Assembly: GCA_002355455.1 (NCBI GenBank)
Contig: AP017375.1
Span: 2,480,001 to 2,544,000, forward strand
Source of the DNA: Stanieria sp. NIES-3757
Lineage (GTDB): Bacteria; Cyanobacteriota; Cyanobacteriia; Cyanobacteriales; Xenococcaceae
Direction of reading: 5' to 3'
DNA length: 64,000 bases
The notes beneath the pieces are model-generated. The model worked only from the letters and a program-made list of their open reading frames with translations, did not search any database and was not told the origin of the DNA. This document shows positions 46,409-54,611 of the stretch, in pieces (the stretch's first letter is position 1; every line of letters starts with the position of its first letter). The position numbers were made by a program, and so were the translations under genes.

Positions 46409-47113
46409 TCAACTAGTTGTTTTGGAGTCGGAAGGAAACTGAAAACGATAACCCAAACCATAAACAGTTTCTAACATCTCATCGCAACCATATTTCCCTA
46501 GTTTCCTTCTTAGCAAACATATCTGTGCTGCTACTACATTACTGGGTGGTTCTGCACCAAATTCCCATAGTTGTTCTAAAAGTTGCTCGCTAGTAACAAT
46601 TTGGTTGGGATGCTGCATAAAATACTCTAACAACTGAAATTCTTTTTTGGTGAGTAATACCTGTACTTCTCGAGATTCTTGTTGCAACCAAAAAGTATTA
46701 GTAGCGTAATCTAAACTGAGATTACCCACTTGTAAACGTTGGGGTTGTAATTGAGGAGTTCGCCTTTGTAAAGCTCTCAATCTTGCTAATAATTCGAGCA
46801 TATCAAAGGGTTTAACTAAATAATCATCCGCTCCTGCATCCAAACCAACGATTTTATCTGCCATGCTATCTTTAGCGGTAAGCATCAAGATCGGTAATGA
46901 TTTTTGCTGTTGCCTAATTCTTTTAATTAATTCTATTCCCGAAAGATTAGGTAATAACCAATCAAAAATTCCCAGATGATATTCTTTAATCTTAAAATAA
47001 TCCCAAGCCTCAAGACCATCTAATACCCAGTCTACGATGTGATTACTCTGGTTCAAACTTTGCTTAATAGCAGCTCCCAAATCTGGTTCATCTTCAACTA
47101 GTAGAATTCTCAT
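46409..47113 (-). CDS. rppA: RppA/NrsR-type response regulator
   Basis: This 234-residue OmpR-type regulator has a receiver domain with Asp51 (GIFDWLLPNLSG) and Lys in YLVKPFDM, and a winged-helix domain (LTKKEFQLLEYFMQHPNQIVTSEQLLEQLWEFG ... VYGLGYRF). Partner kinase directly downstream. By family it resembles RppA/NrsR. The closest following operon (permease to flavocytochrome) is a candidate target because it lies on the same strand right after the pair. Confidence 0.87.
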   Translation of the reverse strand: MRILLVEDEPDLGAAIKQSLNQSNHIVDWVLDGLEAWDYFKIKEYHLGIFDWLLPNLSGIELIKRIRQQQKSLPILMLTAKDSMADKIVGLDAGADDYLVKPFDMLELLARLRALQRRTPQLQPQRLQVGNLSLDYATNTFWLQQESREVQVLLTKKEFQLLEYFMQHPNQIVTSEQLLEQLWEFGAEPPSNVVAAQICLLRRKLGKYGCDEMLETVYGLGYRFQFPSDSKTTS

Positions 47114-47438
47114 ACTAAATTCTGGTGGTATAGGTTACTTAAAAATAGAGTAATTAGTGTTAGTGTGATTTAATTCCACAACCATTTCTAGAAAAAAAAT
47201 TCAATACTACTTTTTTCAAGCAGATCTAGTCTCATAGAGAATTTTTAATTGTCATCGGCTAAATTCAAATTTTACAGTTTACAACACAATGATATGAGAA
47301 CTTTAAAAACTTGTATGAGCTACGAGTACTACATTTTTACTTTAATTATTTTTGAGCAAAGTTCTTATGGTTAGGTAATTAATTTCAACTAAGCAATAGG
47401 TACTTGACTTTCTAGTTAACTGTAGAGTTAAAACTTAA
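47114..47438. other. Gap upstream of the RppA-like regulator
   Basis: This AT-rich segment of 325 bases has no gene and probably holds the promoter of the regulator-kinase pair. A gene relic begins at 47439. Confidence 0.35.
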
Positions 47439-47580
47439 TTTAACTCCAATCTAAACAACATTATCACTAAAAGAATTAAACCCTATGCCAAAATATATCC
47501 TTTTGCAGAATTGGCGATAGGATTGGGTTTTCTCTCGGGTATCGCCCCATTAGCTACGGAAATAACTTCTCTGTTTATTA
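47439..47580 (+). pseudogene. Relic of a MauE/DoxX-like membrane protein, cut by an insertion sequence
   Basis: The frame reads NIITKRIKPYAKIYPFAELA then IGLGFLSGIAPLATEITSLF. This looks like the YPF.EL..G..YL segment of MauE/DoxX-like quinone or thiol redox membrane proteins. A stop lies just upstream (47436), there is no start codon, and the sequence is cut at 47580 by the insertion sequence. The part expected next is not found beyond the element, so other rearrangements have occurred. Confidence 0.55.
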
Positions 47581-48601
47581 GACTTGTCGCTAAATAAGAA
47601 CAACAAAATGATGAAATGGAATGCTCAATTTCACTGATTAATTTATGCAGCCATCAAGTAGAAATTCCAGAGACCCGCAGCAGTCAGCATGAAGCGATCA
47701 TCCAAATCACGAATGTGATTTCTGTATACTGTAGCAGCAGCTTTGTATCTCTTAATACCTGATATGGTGTGTTCACATTTAACCCGCTCGCTGCTTTTTT
47801 CTCGGTTGGACTGTTTTTGTTCTTCTGTCAGTTCTTTGCCTCTGGGCTTTTTATCTGGAATTTTAATATTGACAAATTCTTTTTGTAATCCCTGAAAGCC
47901 TAAATCCACATGAATTGGAAGTTCATCTGGAACAAAATCGACCAATTTTTCCTCATTCAACTGTCTTTTATCATGAAGCTTACCTTCTCTTGCCTTTGTT
48001 AGCACTAGCACCCGTTTATCTTGGTCTGTCATCACTAGGTGTTTACGAGTATGGCACTTTTTTTTACCCGAATAATGACTTTTCTGTTTCTCTTGGTCTT
48101 TGGGACGTTGAATGGGACGCTCTGTCCCATCAATCATCACTTCTTTGGCATATGGAAAACGAACAATAAACTCATCAATACTTTCCAATTTGCGTTTTGG
48201 TAAGACCATTTTCTTTCCCAAGACCTTTTCGAGCAATGGTTGCAGTCTTAACATCCAACGGTGTGCCCGACTGCGGTGTAGGTCAAACAGCACTCCTGCC
48301 ACATCAAAGGTAGGATAGCACTTGAAGTAGAACAATATGAAAAATAGTTTCTCTTCTACTCTCTGCAATCGCGCCTTTCTCCCTCCACCCACCGCTCGTT
48401 TTCGATGCTTTTGGCTTTTGGCGATCGCCTCTTGGTTAAGTATAATTTCAAAGCCTTGCGACAATTCGCCGAATGCTTTACGGTTTAATCCTGTCAATGC
48501 CCTGAGCAGGCGGTCTTCTTTCAGCACCCGATTGATGTCCAACATTTTCTTGTTTCATGATCAGTGGCTAATTGTTACTCTACCTTATTAAGCGACAAGT
48601 C
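47581..48601 (-). mobile_element. IS5-type insertion sequence
   Basis: The element is about 1021 bp. The ends share a 20-base inverted repeat with one mismatch if the flanking TA is included (47579-47598 and 48584-48603). The core end is GACTTGTCGC. TA flanks both ends and is the probable 2-bp target duplication. One intact transposase gene fills it. The transposase type (DDE_Tnp_4) fits the IS5 group. Confidence 0.85.
47643..48545 (-). CDS. IS5-type transposase (DDE_Tnp_4)
   Basis: This is an intact 300-residue transposase. The DDE acids are in EVMIDGTERPIQRP, HVDLGFQG and the RVKCEHTISGIKRY block. The N-terminal helix-turn-helix part contains RKAFGELSQGFE. The basic spacer GKKKCHTRKHLVMTDQ matches the HARBI1-like DDE_Tnp_4 family. 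It looks complete, and the inverted repeats are recognisable, so this copy may be mobile. Confidence 0.9.
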   Translation of the reverse strand: MLDINRVLKEDRLLRALTGLNRKAFGELSQGFEIILNQEAIAKSQKHRKRAVGGGRKARLQRVEEKLFFILFYFKCYPTFDVAGVLFDLHRSRAHRWMLRLQPLLEKVLGKKMVLPKRKLESIDEFIVRFPYAKEVMIDGTERPIQRPKDQEKQKSHYSGKKKCHTRKHLVMTDQDKRVLVLTKAREGKLHDKRQLNEEKLVDFVPDELPIHVDLGFQGLQKEFVNIKIPDKKPRGKELTEEQKQSNREKSSERVKCEHTISGIKRYKAAATVYRNHIRDLDDRFMLTAAGLWNFYLMAA

Positions 48602-48603
48602 TA

Positions 48604-48858
48604 TTTTTACAATCTAATAATTACTATGTTGATTGGCAATTACTGAATCAAAGACATGGAACATTTCTAAGAAAATTAAATTATTGTCATAGCGTAAGAG
48701 CTAGATATAAACAATTTTTATCATCGGGAAATCTTAACTCAAATTATTATTTACAACAAAAGGCTGATTGGGAATATGTAAGGGAAAAGTATATCAGTTA
48801 TTTGCTAAATTTTTGGCGTAAATTTGTTGAATCTATAAATAGTCTTGAAACTAATTAG
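48604..48858 (+). pseudogene. Orphan 3' fragment of an unknown gene
   Basis: Starting right at the insertion-sequence end, a frame of about 84 codons stays open to a TAG at 48856-48858. It has no Met, GTG or TTG start. It reads, in part, YYVDWQLLNQRHGTFLRKLN and ADWEYVREKYISYLLNFWRK. The Trp/Tyr/Arg-rich helical character suggests a real coding origin. I do not recognise the family. It may be the downstream half of a gene destroyed by the insertion or an earlier deletion. Confidence 0.4.
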
Positions 48859-48982
48859 AAATAAATTACTATCTTCACAAAATTAAATTGATTGCTTCGA
48901 TAATAATTTTAGCTTGGAAGAATTAAAGAGTCCGACACTGAAGGTGTAGTAACGCGATCGCGCCTAAGAAAAAGTCATAAAA

Positions 48983-49195
48983 CTAATCAGATTTATCTTT
49001 ATTGTTTAGCTTTTTAAGAATTGCTGCTTGAATTTTTGCATCAAAATTAGGATCGTTAGGACTAGCAATAACTTCTTGAGAATATTGATTGATACGATCT
49101 AAATATGCTTGAAGTGCAGATTTATTATTACGATGCTTGAGAAAATATTGTTTTAATTCTGTATCAGTCATATTTTCATAGTTTATTTGATTCAC
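48983..49195 (-). CDS. DUF6887 family small protein
   Basis: This 70-residue protein matches the small cyanobacterial DUF6887 family: YENMTDTELKQYFLKHRNNKSALQAYLDR, then PNDPNFDAKIQAAILKK. The function is unknown. Its start overlaps the last base of the DUF6888 gene. These two families go together repeatedly in cyanobacterial genomes, often in many copies, and a toxin-antitoxin-like role has been considered but is not established here. Located among relics and mobile elements. Confidence 0.75.
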   Translation of the reverse strand: MNQINYENMTDTELKQYFLKHRNNKSALQAYLDRINQYSQEVIASPNDPNFDAKIQAAILKKLNNKDKSD

Positions 49196-49371
49196 TAAAT
49201 TACCTCCCCGTTCGGCTTTATTTGAAATTCAAGTTCTTCTTCATATCCAGCTAAAATATATAAGTTTTTTGTTCTATTATCTATACATATCAAATGAATC
49301 GGTTGAAGCATTGTATAGGTTAATTGATAGCTAACACGATATAAGCTTTGTAACTGTTCAGTAGTAGGCAT
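49195..49371 (-). CDS. DUF6888 family small protein
   Basis: I start this at the ATG of MPTTEQLQSLYRVS (58 residues). The frame extends to a TTG at 49413, but the added residues are not typical. The family core is YQLTYTMLQPIHLICIDNRTKNLYILAGYEEELEFQIKPNGE. Function unknown. It overlaps the DUF6887 gene by one base, so the two are surely co-translated. Confidence 0.75.
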   Translation of the reverse strand: MPTTEQLQSLYRVSYQLTYTMLQPIHLICIDNRTKNLYILAGYEEELEFQIKPNGEVI

Positions 49372-49494
49372 TCCTGTTTTAATTTTAACTACTGAGACTG
49401 ATTTTAAACGCAAAAAAGTTTTTTTAAAGAAAAATTTTGTTGATTTTCCAGTTAAAGCGATCGCTTTGAAATCTATAGCATTCGACTATTATAA

Positions 49495-49632
49495 AATACT
49501 CATAAGTTATCAGGAAAACTTCATGAATTATGGATTTTTAGTATTGACTATGATGCAAGGGTTGTGTTTTATTTTACAGAAGAAGGGAATGCTGTATTGA
49601 TAGATATTGGTAGCCATGATGAAGTATATTAA
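49495..49632 (+). pseudogene. Relic of a RelE/ParE-type toxin, 3' end only
   Basis: The frame reads KLSGKLHELWIFSIDYDARV then VFYFTEEGNAVLIDIGSHDE, ending VY-stop. This is the C-terminal signature of RelE-superfamily mRNA-interferase toxins (L.G...W.FSIDYD.RVVFYF......LLDIGTHDEVY). A stop codon lies just upstream at 49492, and there is no start or antitoxin gene. The toxin half that remains is too short to be active. Confidence 0.75.
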
Positions 49633-49684
49633 CCAACTGGAATTTAAGTTTCAGGATGAGCAAAAGCCCACCCTGATCAACTAA

Positions 49685-51655
49685 TTAAGCACCTTCGCGT
49701 AACTTATCTAACACACTCAAGTCTTCCATAGTCGAGATATCCCCAACTAATTCTTGACCTGCTGCCAAATTTCGTAAAAAACGACGGATAATCTTACCAG
49801 AACGAGTCTTAGGCAAGGCATCAGCAAAACGAATTTCTCCTGGACGTGCGATCGCCCCTATTTCTTTGACTACGTGTTTTTTCAGTTCTTCTTTTAGTTC
49901 TTGACTGGGTTGATAGCTGCCTTCGAGGGTAACGAAAGCATAGACATCTTCTCCTTTAAGTTCATCTGGTCTACCTACCACCGCAGCTTCAGCTACCGCA
50001 GGATGAGAAACGAGGGCTGATTCTACTTCCATTGTACCGATGCGGTGTCCTGAGATATTCATCACGTCATCGACTCGACCCATAATCCAAAAGTAGCCGT
50101 CTTCGTCTTTTCTCGCTCCATCTCCTGCAAAATAAAGGTATTTACCGTCTTTTGGTGAGATATGCTCCCAATAAGTACGACGGAAACGGTCATCATCTTT
50201 ATAAACTGTCCGCATCATACTGGGCCAAGGATGTTTAATCACTAAATAACCCCCTTGATTATCACCTACAGGATTACCTTCTAAATCGACTACATCGGCA
50301 ATAATTCCAGGGAAAGGACGAGTTGCTGAACCTGGTTTGGTAGAAGTTGCGCCAGGTAGAGGAGTGATCATAAAACCACCTGTTTCTGTCTGCCACCAAG
50401 TATCGACAATGGGACAACGTTCTTTACCAATCACTTTGTGATACCATACCCAAGCTTCGGGGTTAATCGGTTCGCCTACAGTTCCTAAGATACGTAAAGA
50501 AGATAAATTACGCCGATTAGGATGTTCGTCTCCCATTTTAATAAAGGCGCGAATGGCAGTTGGGGCAGTATAGAAGATTGTTGCACCGTATTTTTCAACT
50601 ACATCCCAAAAACAACCAGGGTTAGAAGCACGAGGCGCACCTTCATACATTAAGCTAGTTGCACCATTGGAAAGAGGGCCATACACAATATAACTATGTC
50701 CTGTGATCCAACCAACATCAGCCGTACACCAATAGACATCAGTATCTTTGAGATCGAATGTCCATTTAGTAGTTATATGGGTGTACAGGTTATAACCACC
50801 AGTTGTATGGACTACTCCTTTAGGCTTCCCAGTTGTACCACTAGTGTAGAGGATAAACAGCAGATCTTCGCTGTCCATTGGTTCGGGTGGACAATCAGCC
50901 GAAGCTTTGGCGTGAAGTTCGTGCCACCAATGATCTCTGCCTTCTTGCATCTTAATGGTTTGTTTGGTGCGTTGAACTACCAAAACATTTTCGACACTGG
51001 GAACACCATTATTACTTAAAGCTTCATCAACCGCATCTTTAAGGGCGACAGCTTTATCTTTACGAAAACCACCATCGGCCGTAACAACTAATTTAGCTTC
51101 CGCATCTTGTAAACGGGCTTTTAAAGCTTCCGCACTAAATCCCCCAAACACTACACTATGAGGCGCACCAATTCTGGCACAAGCTAACATAGCGATCGCA
51201 GCTTCGGGAATCATCGGCATATAAATCCCCACGCGATCGCCTTTTTTAATGCCCAGTTGCTTGAAGACATTTGCCATTTGACAAACTTCTCGATGCAATT
51301 GGGCATAGGTTAAAGTACGAGAATCGCCTGGTTCGCCTTCCCAGATAATTGCTGCTTTATTTTTACGCCAGGTAGTTAGATGTCGATCTAGACAGTTATA
51401 AGAAATGTTAATTTTACCGTTGATAAACCACTTAGCAAAAGGTGGTTGCCAATCTAAGACTTTATCCCATTTCTGGAACCAATCTAATTCTGTTTCAGCT
51501 AAATTGCCCCAAAAGCCTTCAGGATCGCTGATTGATTGCTCATATAATTGCTGATATTCGTCAATACTTTTAATATTGGCATTTTGAGAGAATTCTGAGG
51601 AGGGGGCAAATAAACGTTTTTCTTGGAGAATTGATTCTATGGTTGTTTCTGACAT
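49685..51655 (-). CDS. acs: Acetyl-CoA synthetase
   Basis: This 656-residue AMP-forming enzyme makes acetyl-CoA from acetate, ATP and CoA. Motifs are [23 protein letters not shown] (P-loop-like A3), [40 protein letters not shown] and, near the end, [11 protein letters not shown], where Lys is the usual regulatory acetylation site. The length is normal. Divergent from lexA. Confidence 0.96.
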   Translation of the reverse strand: MSETTIESILQEKRLFAPSSEFSQNANIKSIDEYQQLYEQSISDPEGFWGNLAETELDWFQKWDKVLDWQPPFAKWFINGKINISYNCLDRHLTTWRKNKAAIIWEGEPGDSRTLTYAQLHREVCQMANVFKQLGIKKGDRVGIYMPMIPEAAIAMLACARIGAPHSVVFGGFSAEALKARLQDAEAKLVVTADGGFRKDKAVALKDAVDEALSNNGVPSVENVLVVQRTKQTIKMQEGRDHWWHELHAKASADCPPEPMDSEDLLFILYTSGTTGKPKGVVHTTGGYNLYTHITTKWTFDLKDTDVYWCTADVGWITGHSYIVYGPLSNGATSLMYEGAPRASNPGCFWDVVEKYGATIFYTAPTAIRAFIKMGDEHPNRRNLSSLRILGTVGEPINPEAWVWYHKVIGKERCPIVDTWWQTETGGFMITPLPGATSTKPGSATRPFPGIIADVVDLEGNPVGDNQGGYLVIKHPWPSMMRTVYKDDDRFRRTYWEHISPKDGKYLYFAGDGARKDEDGYFWIMGRVDDVMNISGHRIGTMEVESALVSHPAVAEAAVVGRPDELKGEDVYAFVTLEGSYQPSQELKEELKKHVVKEIGAIARPGEIRFADALPKTRSGKIIRRFLRNLAAGQELVGDISTMEDLSVLDKLREGA

Positions 51656-51791
51656 AGTTTAAGTGATACTAAATTAACGTACCGACAATTCTTTATTCTG
51701 AACTTTGAGTTTGCCAAATAATTTTTAATTTCGTAAAGCTAACCAGATTTACTTAATAATTCAAAATCTTTTCATTGAATCAAAAATTTGC

Positions 51792-51821
51792 TTGACTTTA
51801 GGGTGCAAAATAGGATCTAAT
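51792..51821 (+). promoter_or_regulatory. Likely lexA promoter
   Basis: TTGACT (51792-51797) and TCTAAT (51816-51821) form a -35/-10 pair with an 18-base spacer. The predicted transcription start falls inside the LexA box at 51826-51839, so bound LexA would block transcription. Confidence 0.5.
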
Positions 51822-51825
51822 AGTT

Positions 51826-51839
51826 AGTACCTATGTTCT
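51826..51839 (+). promoter_or_regulatory. LexA box (SOS operator)
   Basis: AGTACCTATGTTCT fits the cyanobacterial LexA-box consensus RGTACNNNDGTWCB at every position. It lies 29 bases before the lexA start and just downstream of a plausible -10. This indicates autorepression of lexA and of the following dus gene. Confidence 0.8.
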
Positions 51840-51867
51840 GAGTACAATATTACCCCTAGAAACGGCT

Positions 51868-52482
51868 ATGGAAAACTTAACTCCAGCCCAACAAGAATTA
51901 TATGATTGGTTGGTTGATTATATTCGTACAACCCAACACGCGCCTTCGATCCGACAGATGATGAAAGCCATGAATTTGCGATCGCCTGCCCCGATTCAAA
52001 GTCGTTTGGAACGATTACGAAATAAAGGTTATATTGATTGGGTTGATGGTCAAGCGCGGACAATTCGGATTATCAATCCACCCGAAAAAGGCTTACCTAT
52101 TTTAGGTGCGATCGCAGCGGGAGGTTTAGTCGAACCATTTACTGAAGATCAAGCCAAGTTAGACTTATCTAATTTATTTGAACGTTCTGATTACTATGTT
52201 TTACGAGTAACAGGAGACAGCATGATCGAAGATTTGATTACTGAAGGTGATTTAGCGATTATGCGAGAAGTTTCCGCTCAAGAAGAAGTTAAAAATGGTG
52301 AGATTGTAGCTGCCCGAGTAGAAGGTTATGGTACAACTTTAAAACGTTTTTATCGAGACAAAAATCAAGTTACTCTCAAGCCTTCTAACGTAAAATACGA
52401 ACCTATTAAAGTAGAACCAGATACAGTAGAAGTCCAAGGTATTCTCGTTGGTGTTTGGCGTTCCGTTGCCACTGCTAATTAA
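51868..52482 (+). CDS. lexA: SOS repressor LexA
   Basis: This 204-residue protein has an N-terminal winged helix (LTPAQQELYDWLVDYI, APSIRQMMKAMNLRSPAPIQSRLERLRNKGYI) and a C-terminal self-cleaving protease. Cleavage site Ala84-Gly85, catalytic Ser118 (VTGDSM) and Lys159 (TTLKRFYR) are all present, so it should be cleavable upon RecA activation. This is notable because LexA of Synechocystis lacks some of these residues. A perfect LexA box lies just upstream. Dus follows after six bases. Confidence 0.95.
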   Translation: MENLTPAQQELYDWLVDYIRTTQHAPSIRQMMKAMNLRSPAPIQSRLERLRNKGYIDWVDGQARTIRIINPPEKGLPILGAIAAGGLVEPFTEDQAKLDLSNLFERSDYYVLRVTGDSMIEDLITEGDLAIMREVSAQEEVKNGEIVAARVEGYGTTLKRFYRDKNQVTLKPSNVKYEPIKVEPDTVEVQGILVGVWRSVATAN

Positions 52483-52488
52483 ATCTCA

Positions 52489-53496
52489 ATGACTGCTTTA
52501 TCTTCCCAACTTCAAGTAAAATTATCTACCCCCTTAAAAATTGGTACTGTTACCATAGAAAGCCGAGTTTTGCAGTCTCCCCTATCAGGGGTGACAGATT
52601 TGGTTTTTCGGCGACTGATAAGGCGATACGCAAACAAATCAATGCTTTATACAGAAATGGTTAATGCTAGTGAATTACATCACTTACGCTCATTGCCTCA
52701 ACTGATGGAAATCGACCCAGGCGAACAACCTATTAGTATTCAGTTATTTGATTGTCGTCCTGATTTTATGGCAGAAGCAGCCCAAAAAGCAGTAGCTGAA
52801 GGTGCCAACACCATCGATATCAACATGGGTTGTCCTGTCAACAAAATCACAAAAAAGGGGGGTGGTTCTTCTTTATTGCGTCAACCAGCAGTAGCGGAAG
52901 CAATCGTTAGGGAAGTAGTCACAGCAGTAGATGTACCTGTAACTGTTAAAACCAGAATTGGGTGGGACGAACATGAAATTAATATTTTGGATTTTGCCCG
53001 CCAAATGGAGGATGCAGGAGCAAAAATGTTAACTTTGCATGCTCGTACTCGCGCTCAAGGTTACCATGGTGCAGCCCAATGGGAATGGATTGGCAAGGTT
53101 AAACAAGTTTTATCCATTCCTGTTATTGCTAATGGAGATATTTTTTCTGTCGAAGCAGCAGTTCGTTGTTTAGAACAGACTAATGCAGATGGTGTGATGT
53201 GTTCGCGAGGTACTTTAGGTTATCCCTTTTTAGTAGGAGAAATCGATCATTTTTTCAAAACAGGAATGAGATTACCTACTCCAACGGTGAGAGAAAGGTT
53301 AGAGTGTGCCAAAGAACATTTACAAGGTTTATGGGAATATAAAGGAGAGCGAGGAATTAAACAATCTCGTAAGCATTTAGCTTGGTATTGTAAAGGTTTT
53401 CCTGGGGCAGCAGAATTAAGAGACTGCGTAACTAGAATTGAAAGTTTAGCCGAAGGTTTGGATTTGTTGAATCGGGCAATTGAGCATCAGATTTAA
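52489..53496 (+). CDS. dus: tRNA-dihydrouridine synthase
   Basis: This 335-residue FMN enzyme reduces uridines in tRNA. Motifs are LQSPLSGVTDLVFRRLIRR, NMGCPVNKITKKGGGSSLL (catalytic Cys in CPVNK), TVKTRIGWD, LHARTRAQGYHG, VIANGDI and GVMCSRGTLGYPF. It resembles DusB. It starts six bases after lexA and is likely co-transcribed under LexA control. Confidence 0.93.
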   Translation: MTALSSQLQVKLSTPLKIGTVTIESRVLQSPLSGVTDLVFRRLIRRYANKSMLYTEMVNASELHHLRSLPQLMEIDPGEQPISIQLFDCRPDFMAEAAQKAVAEGANTIDINMGCPVNKITKKGGGSSLLRQPAVAEAIVREVVTAVDVPVTVKTRIGWDEHEINILDFARQMEDAGAKMLTLHARTRAQGYHGAAQWEWIGKVKQVLSIPVIANGDIFSVEAAVRCLEQTNADGVMCSRGTLGYPFLVGEIDHFFKTGMRLPTPTVRERLECAKEHLQGLWEYKGERGIKQSRKHLAWYCKGFPGAAELRDCVTRIESLAEGLDLLNRAIEHQI

Positions 53497-53538
53497 GAAA
53501 TAACGCTGTACGACGGCTAGAAGTATTGATTGAATCGC

Positions 53539-54363
53539 TTAATAAGCGATCGCGCTAGTTGTCGGTTGAAGTAATTCTTCTGCTACCTGTTCGATATATA
53601 CTTCCATATTTTCCATTTGCACATTACCAAAAACAGTGGCAAAAGAAACATCTGCTGCATCTTTTCCTGTACCAATTCTGACAAATCCTTCTTTTGGTGC
53701 AAGACGGGTAGCATCAAATAAATACCAGCGATTTTCTAGATAGGCTTCAAAACAAGCGTGAAAATCAGGCGGTTGTAATTGATTGGCATAGACAGCCACA
53801 AATCTGGCAGGAATATTTAAAGCACGACAAAAAGCAATTCCCAAATGAGCAAAATCTCTGCATACGCCGACACGTTCTACGGCAATATCGTAAGCAGAGG
53901 TGTGAGAGTCTGTGCTACCAGATAAGTAAGTAACTTTGTCATAAATCCAGTTACAAATCGCCTGAACTCTTGAATATCCAGGTTCTAAATTACCAAATTC
54001 GTCTTGTGCCAGTTGCATTAATCTATCAGACTGACAATAACGAGAAGGATAAAGGTAATACAAAGTTTCTAATGGTAAGTTTGAAGGAGGTATTTCACCA
54101 ATCTGATAGGGATTTTCTTCAGTAAAAGTTAAATCGACTGTTGCTTGATAAGAAACTTTTAGTTTTCCTTCAGGGACAGTTAATCGTAAATAGCGATTAT
54201 TGATAAAAGGAGCAACATATTCTTCGTATTCTGTTTGAGGTTCGATCTGAAGATTTTCTTCAATAATAGTTTGAGATTCATTGTCAACTGCACAGATGTT
54301 GAAGATAAAAGTGCTAGAAGAAGCAATACTGTAGTCAAGTTGGCATCCAAGCCTGTATTTCAT
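53539..54363 (-). CDS. Transglutaminase-like cysteine protease family protein
   Basis: This 274-residue protein has an N-terminal beta domain (LRLTVPEGKLKVSYQATVDL) and a transglutaminase-like core. The catalytic Cys is in RVGVCRDFAHLG, His in PPDFHACFEAYL and Asp in WYLFDATRLAP. No signal peptide is seen, so it is likely cytoplasmic and may act as a protease or in peptide crosslinking. The 3' end contains the hairpin ATCGCTT/AAGCGAT (53534-53550) shared with the end of the convergent dus transcript. Confidence 0.82.
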   Translation of the reverse strand: MKYRLGCQLDYSIASSSTFIFNICAVDNESQTIIEENLQIEPQTEYEEYVAPFINNRYLRLTVPEGKLKVSYQATVDLTFTEENPYQIGEIPPSNLPLETLYYLYPSRYCQSDRLMQLAQDEFGNLEPGYSRVQAICNWIYDKVTYLSGSTDSHTSAYDIAVERVGVCRDFAHLGIAFCRALNIPARFVAVYANQLQPPDFHACFEAYLENRWYLFDATRLAPKEGFVRIGTGKDAADVSFATVFGNVQMENMEVYIEQVAEELLQPTTSAIAY

Positions 54364-54611
54364 ATATTGTCAAATTAAAGAATTTGGTTATCAACGCTCT
54401 AGCTTTAAATTAACTGTTTCAAGAGCAGAATTTCAATGTTTATGTTGTCTTTTGATAACCATTTTTTCAGTTATCAGTTACCAGTGACGAGTTACCCATA
54501 TTTTTTATCCCCTTAATATGCATAAGTTTTAATTATTAAAAATACTCTTCACAACTTCCTCAACAGATTATTTTAAATTCAAAACGAATCTGTTACTTAG
54601 CATGACTGAAT

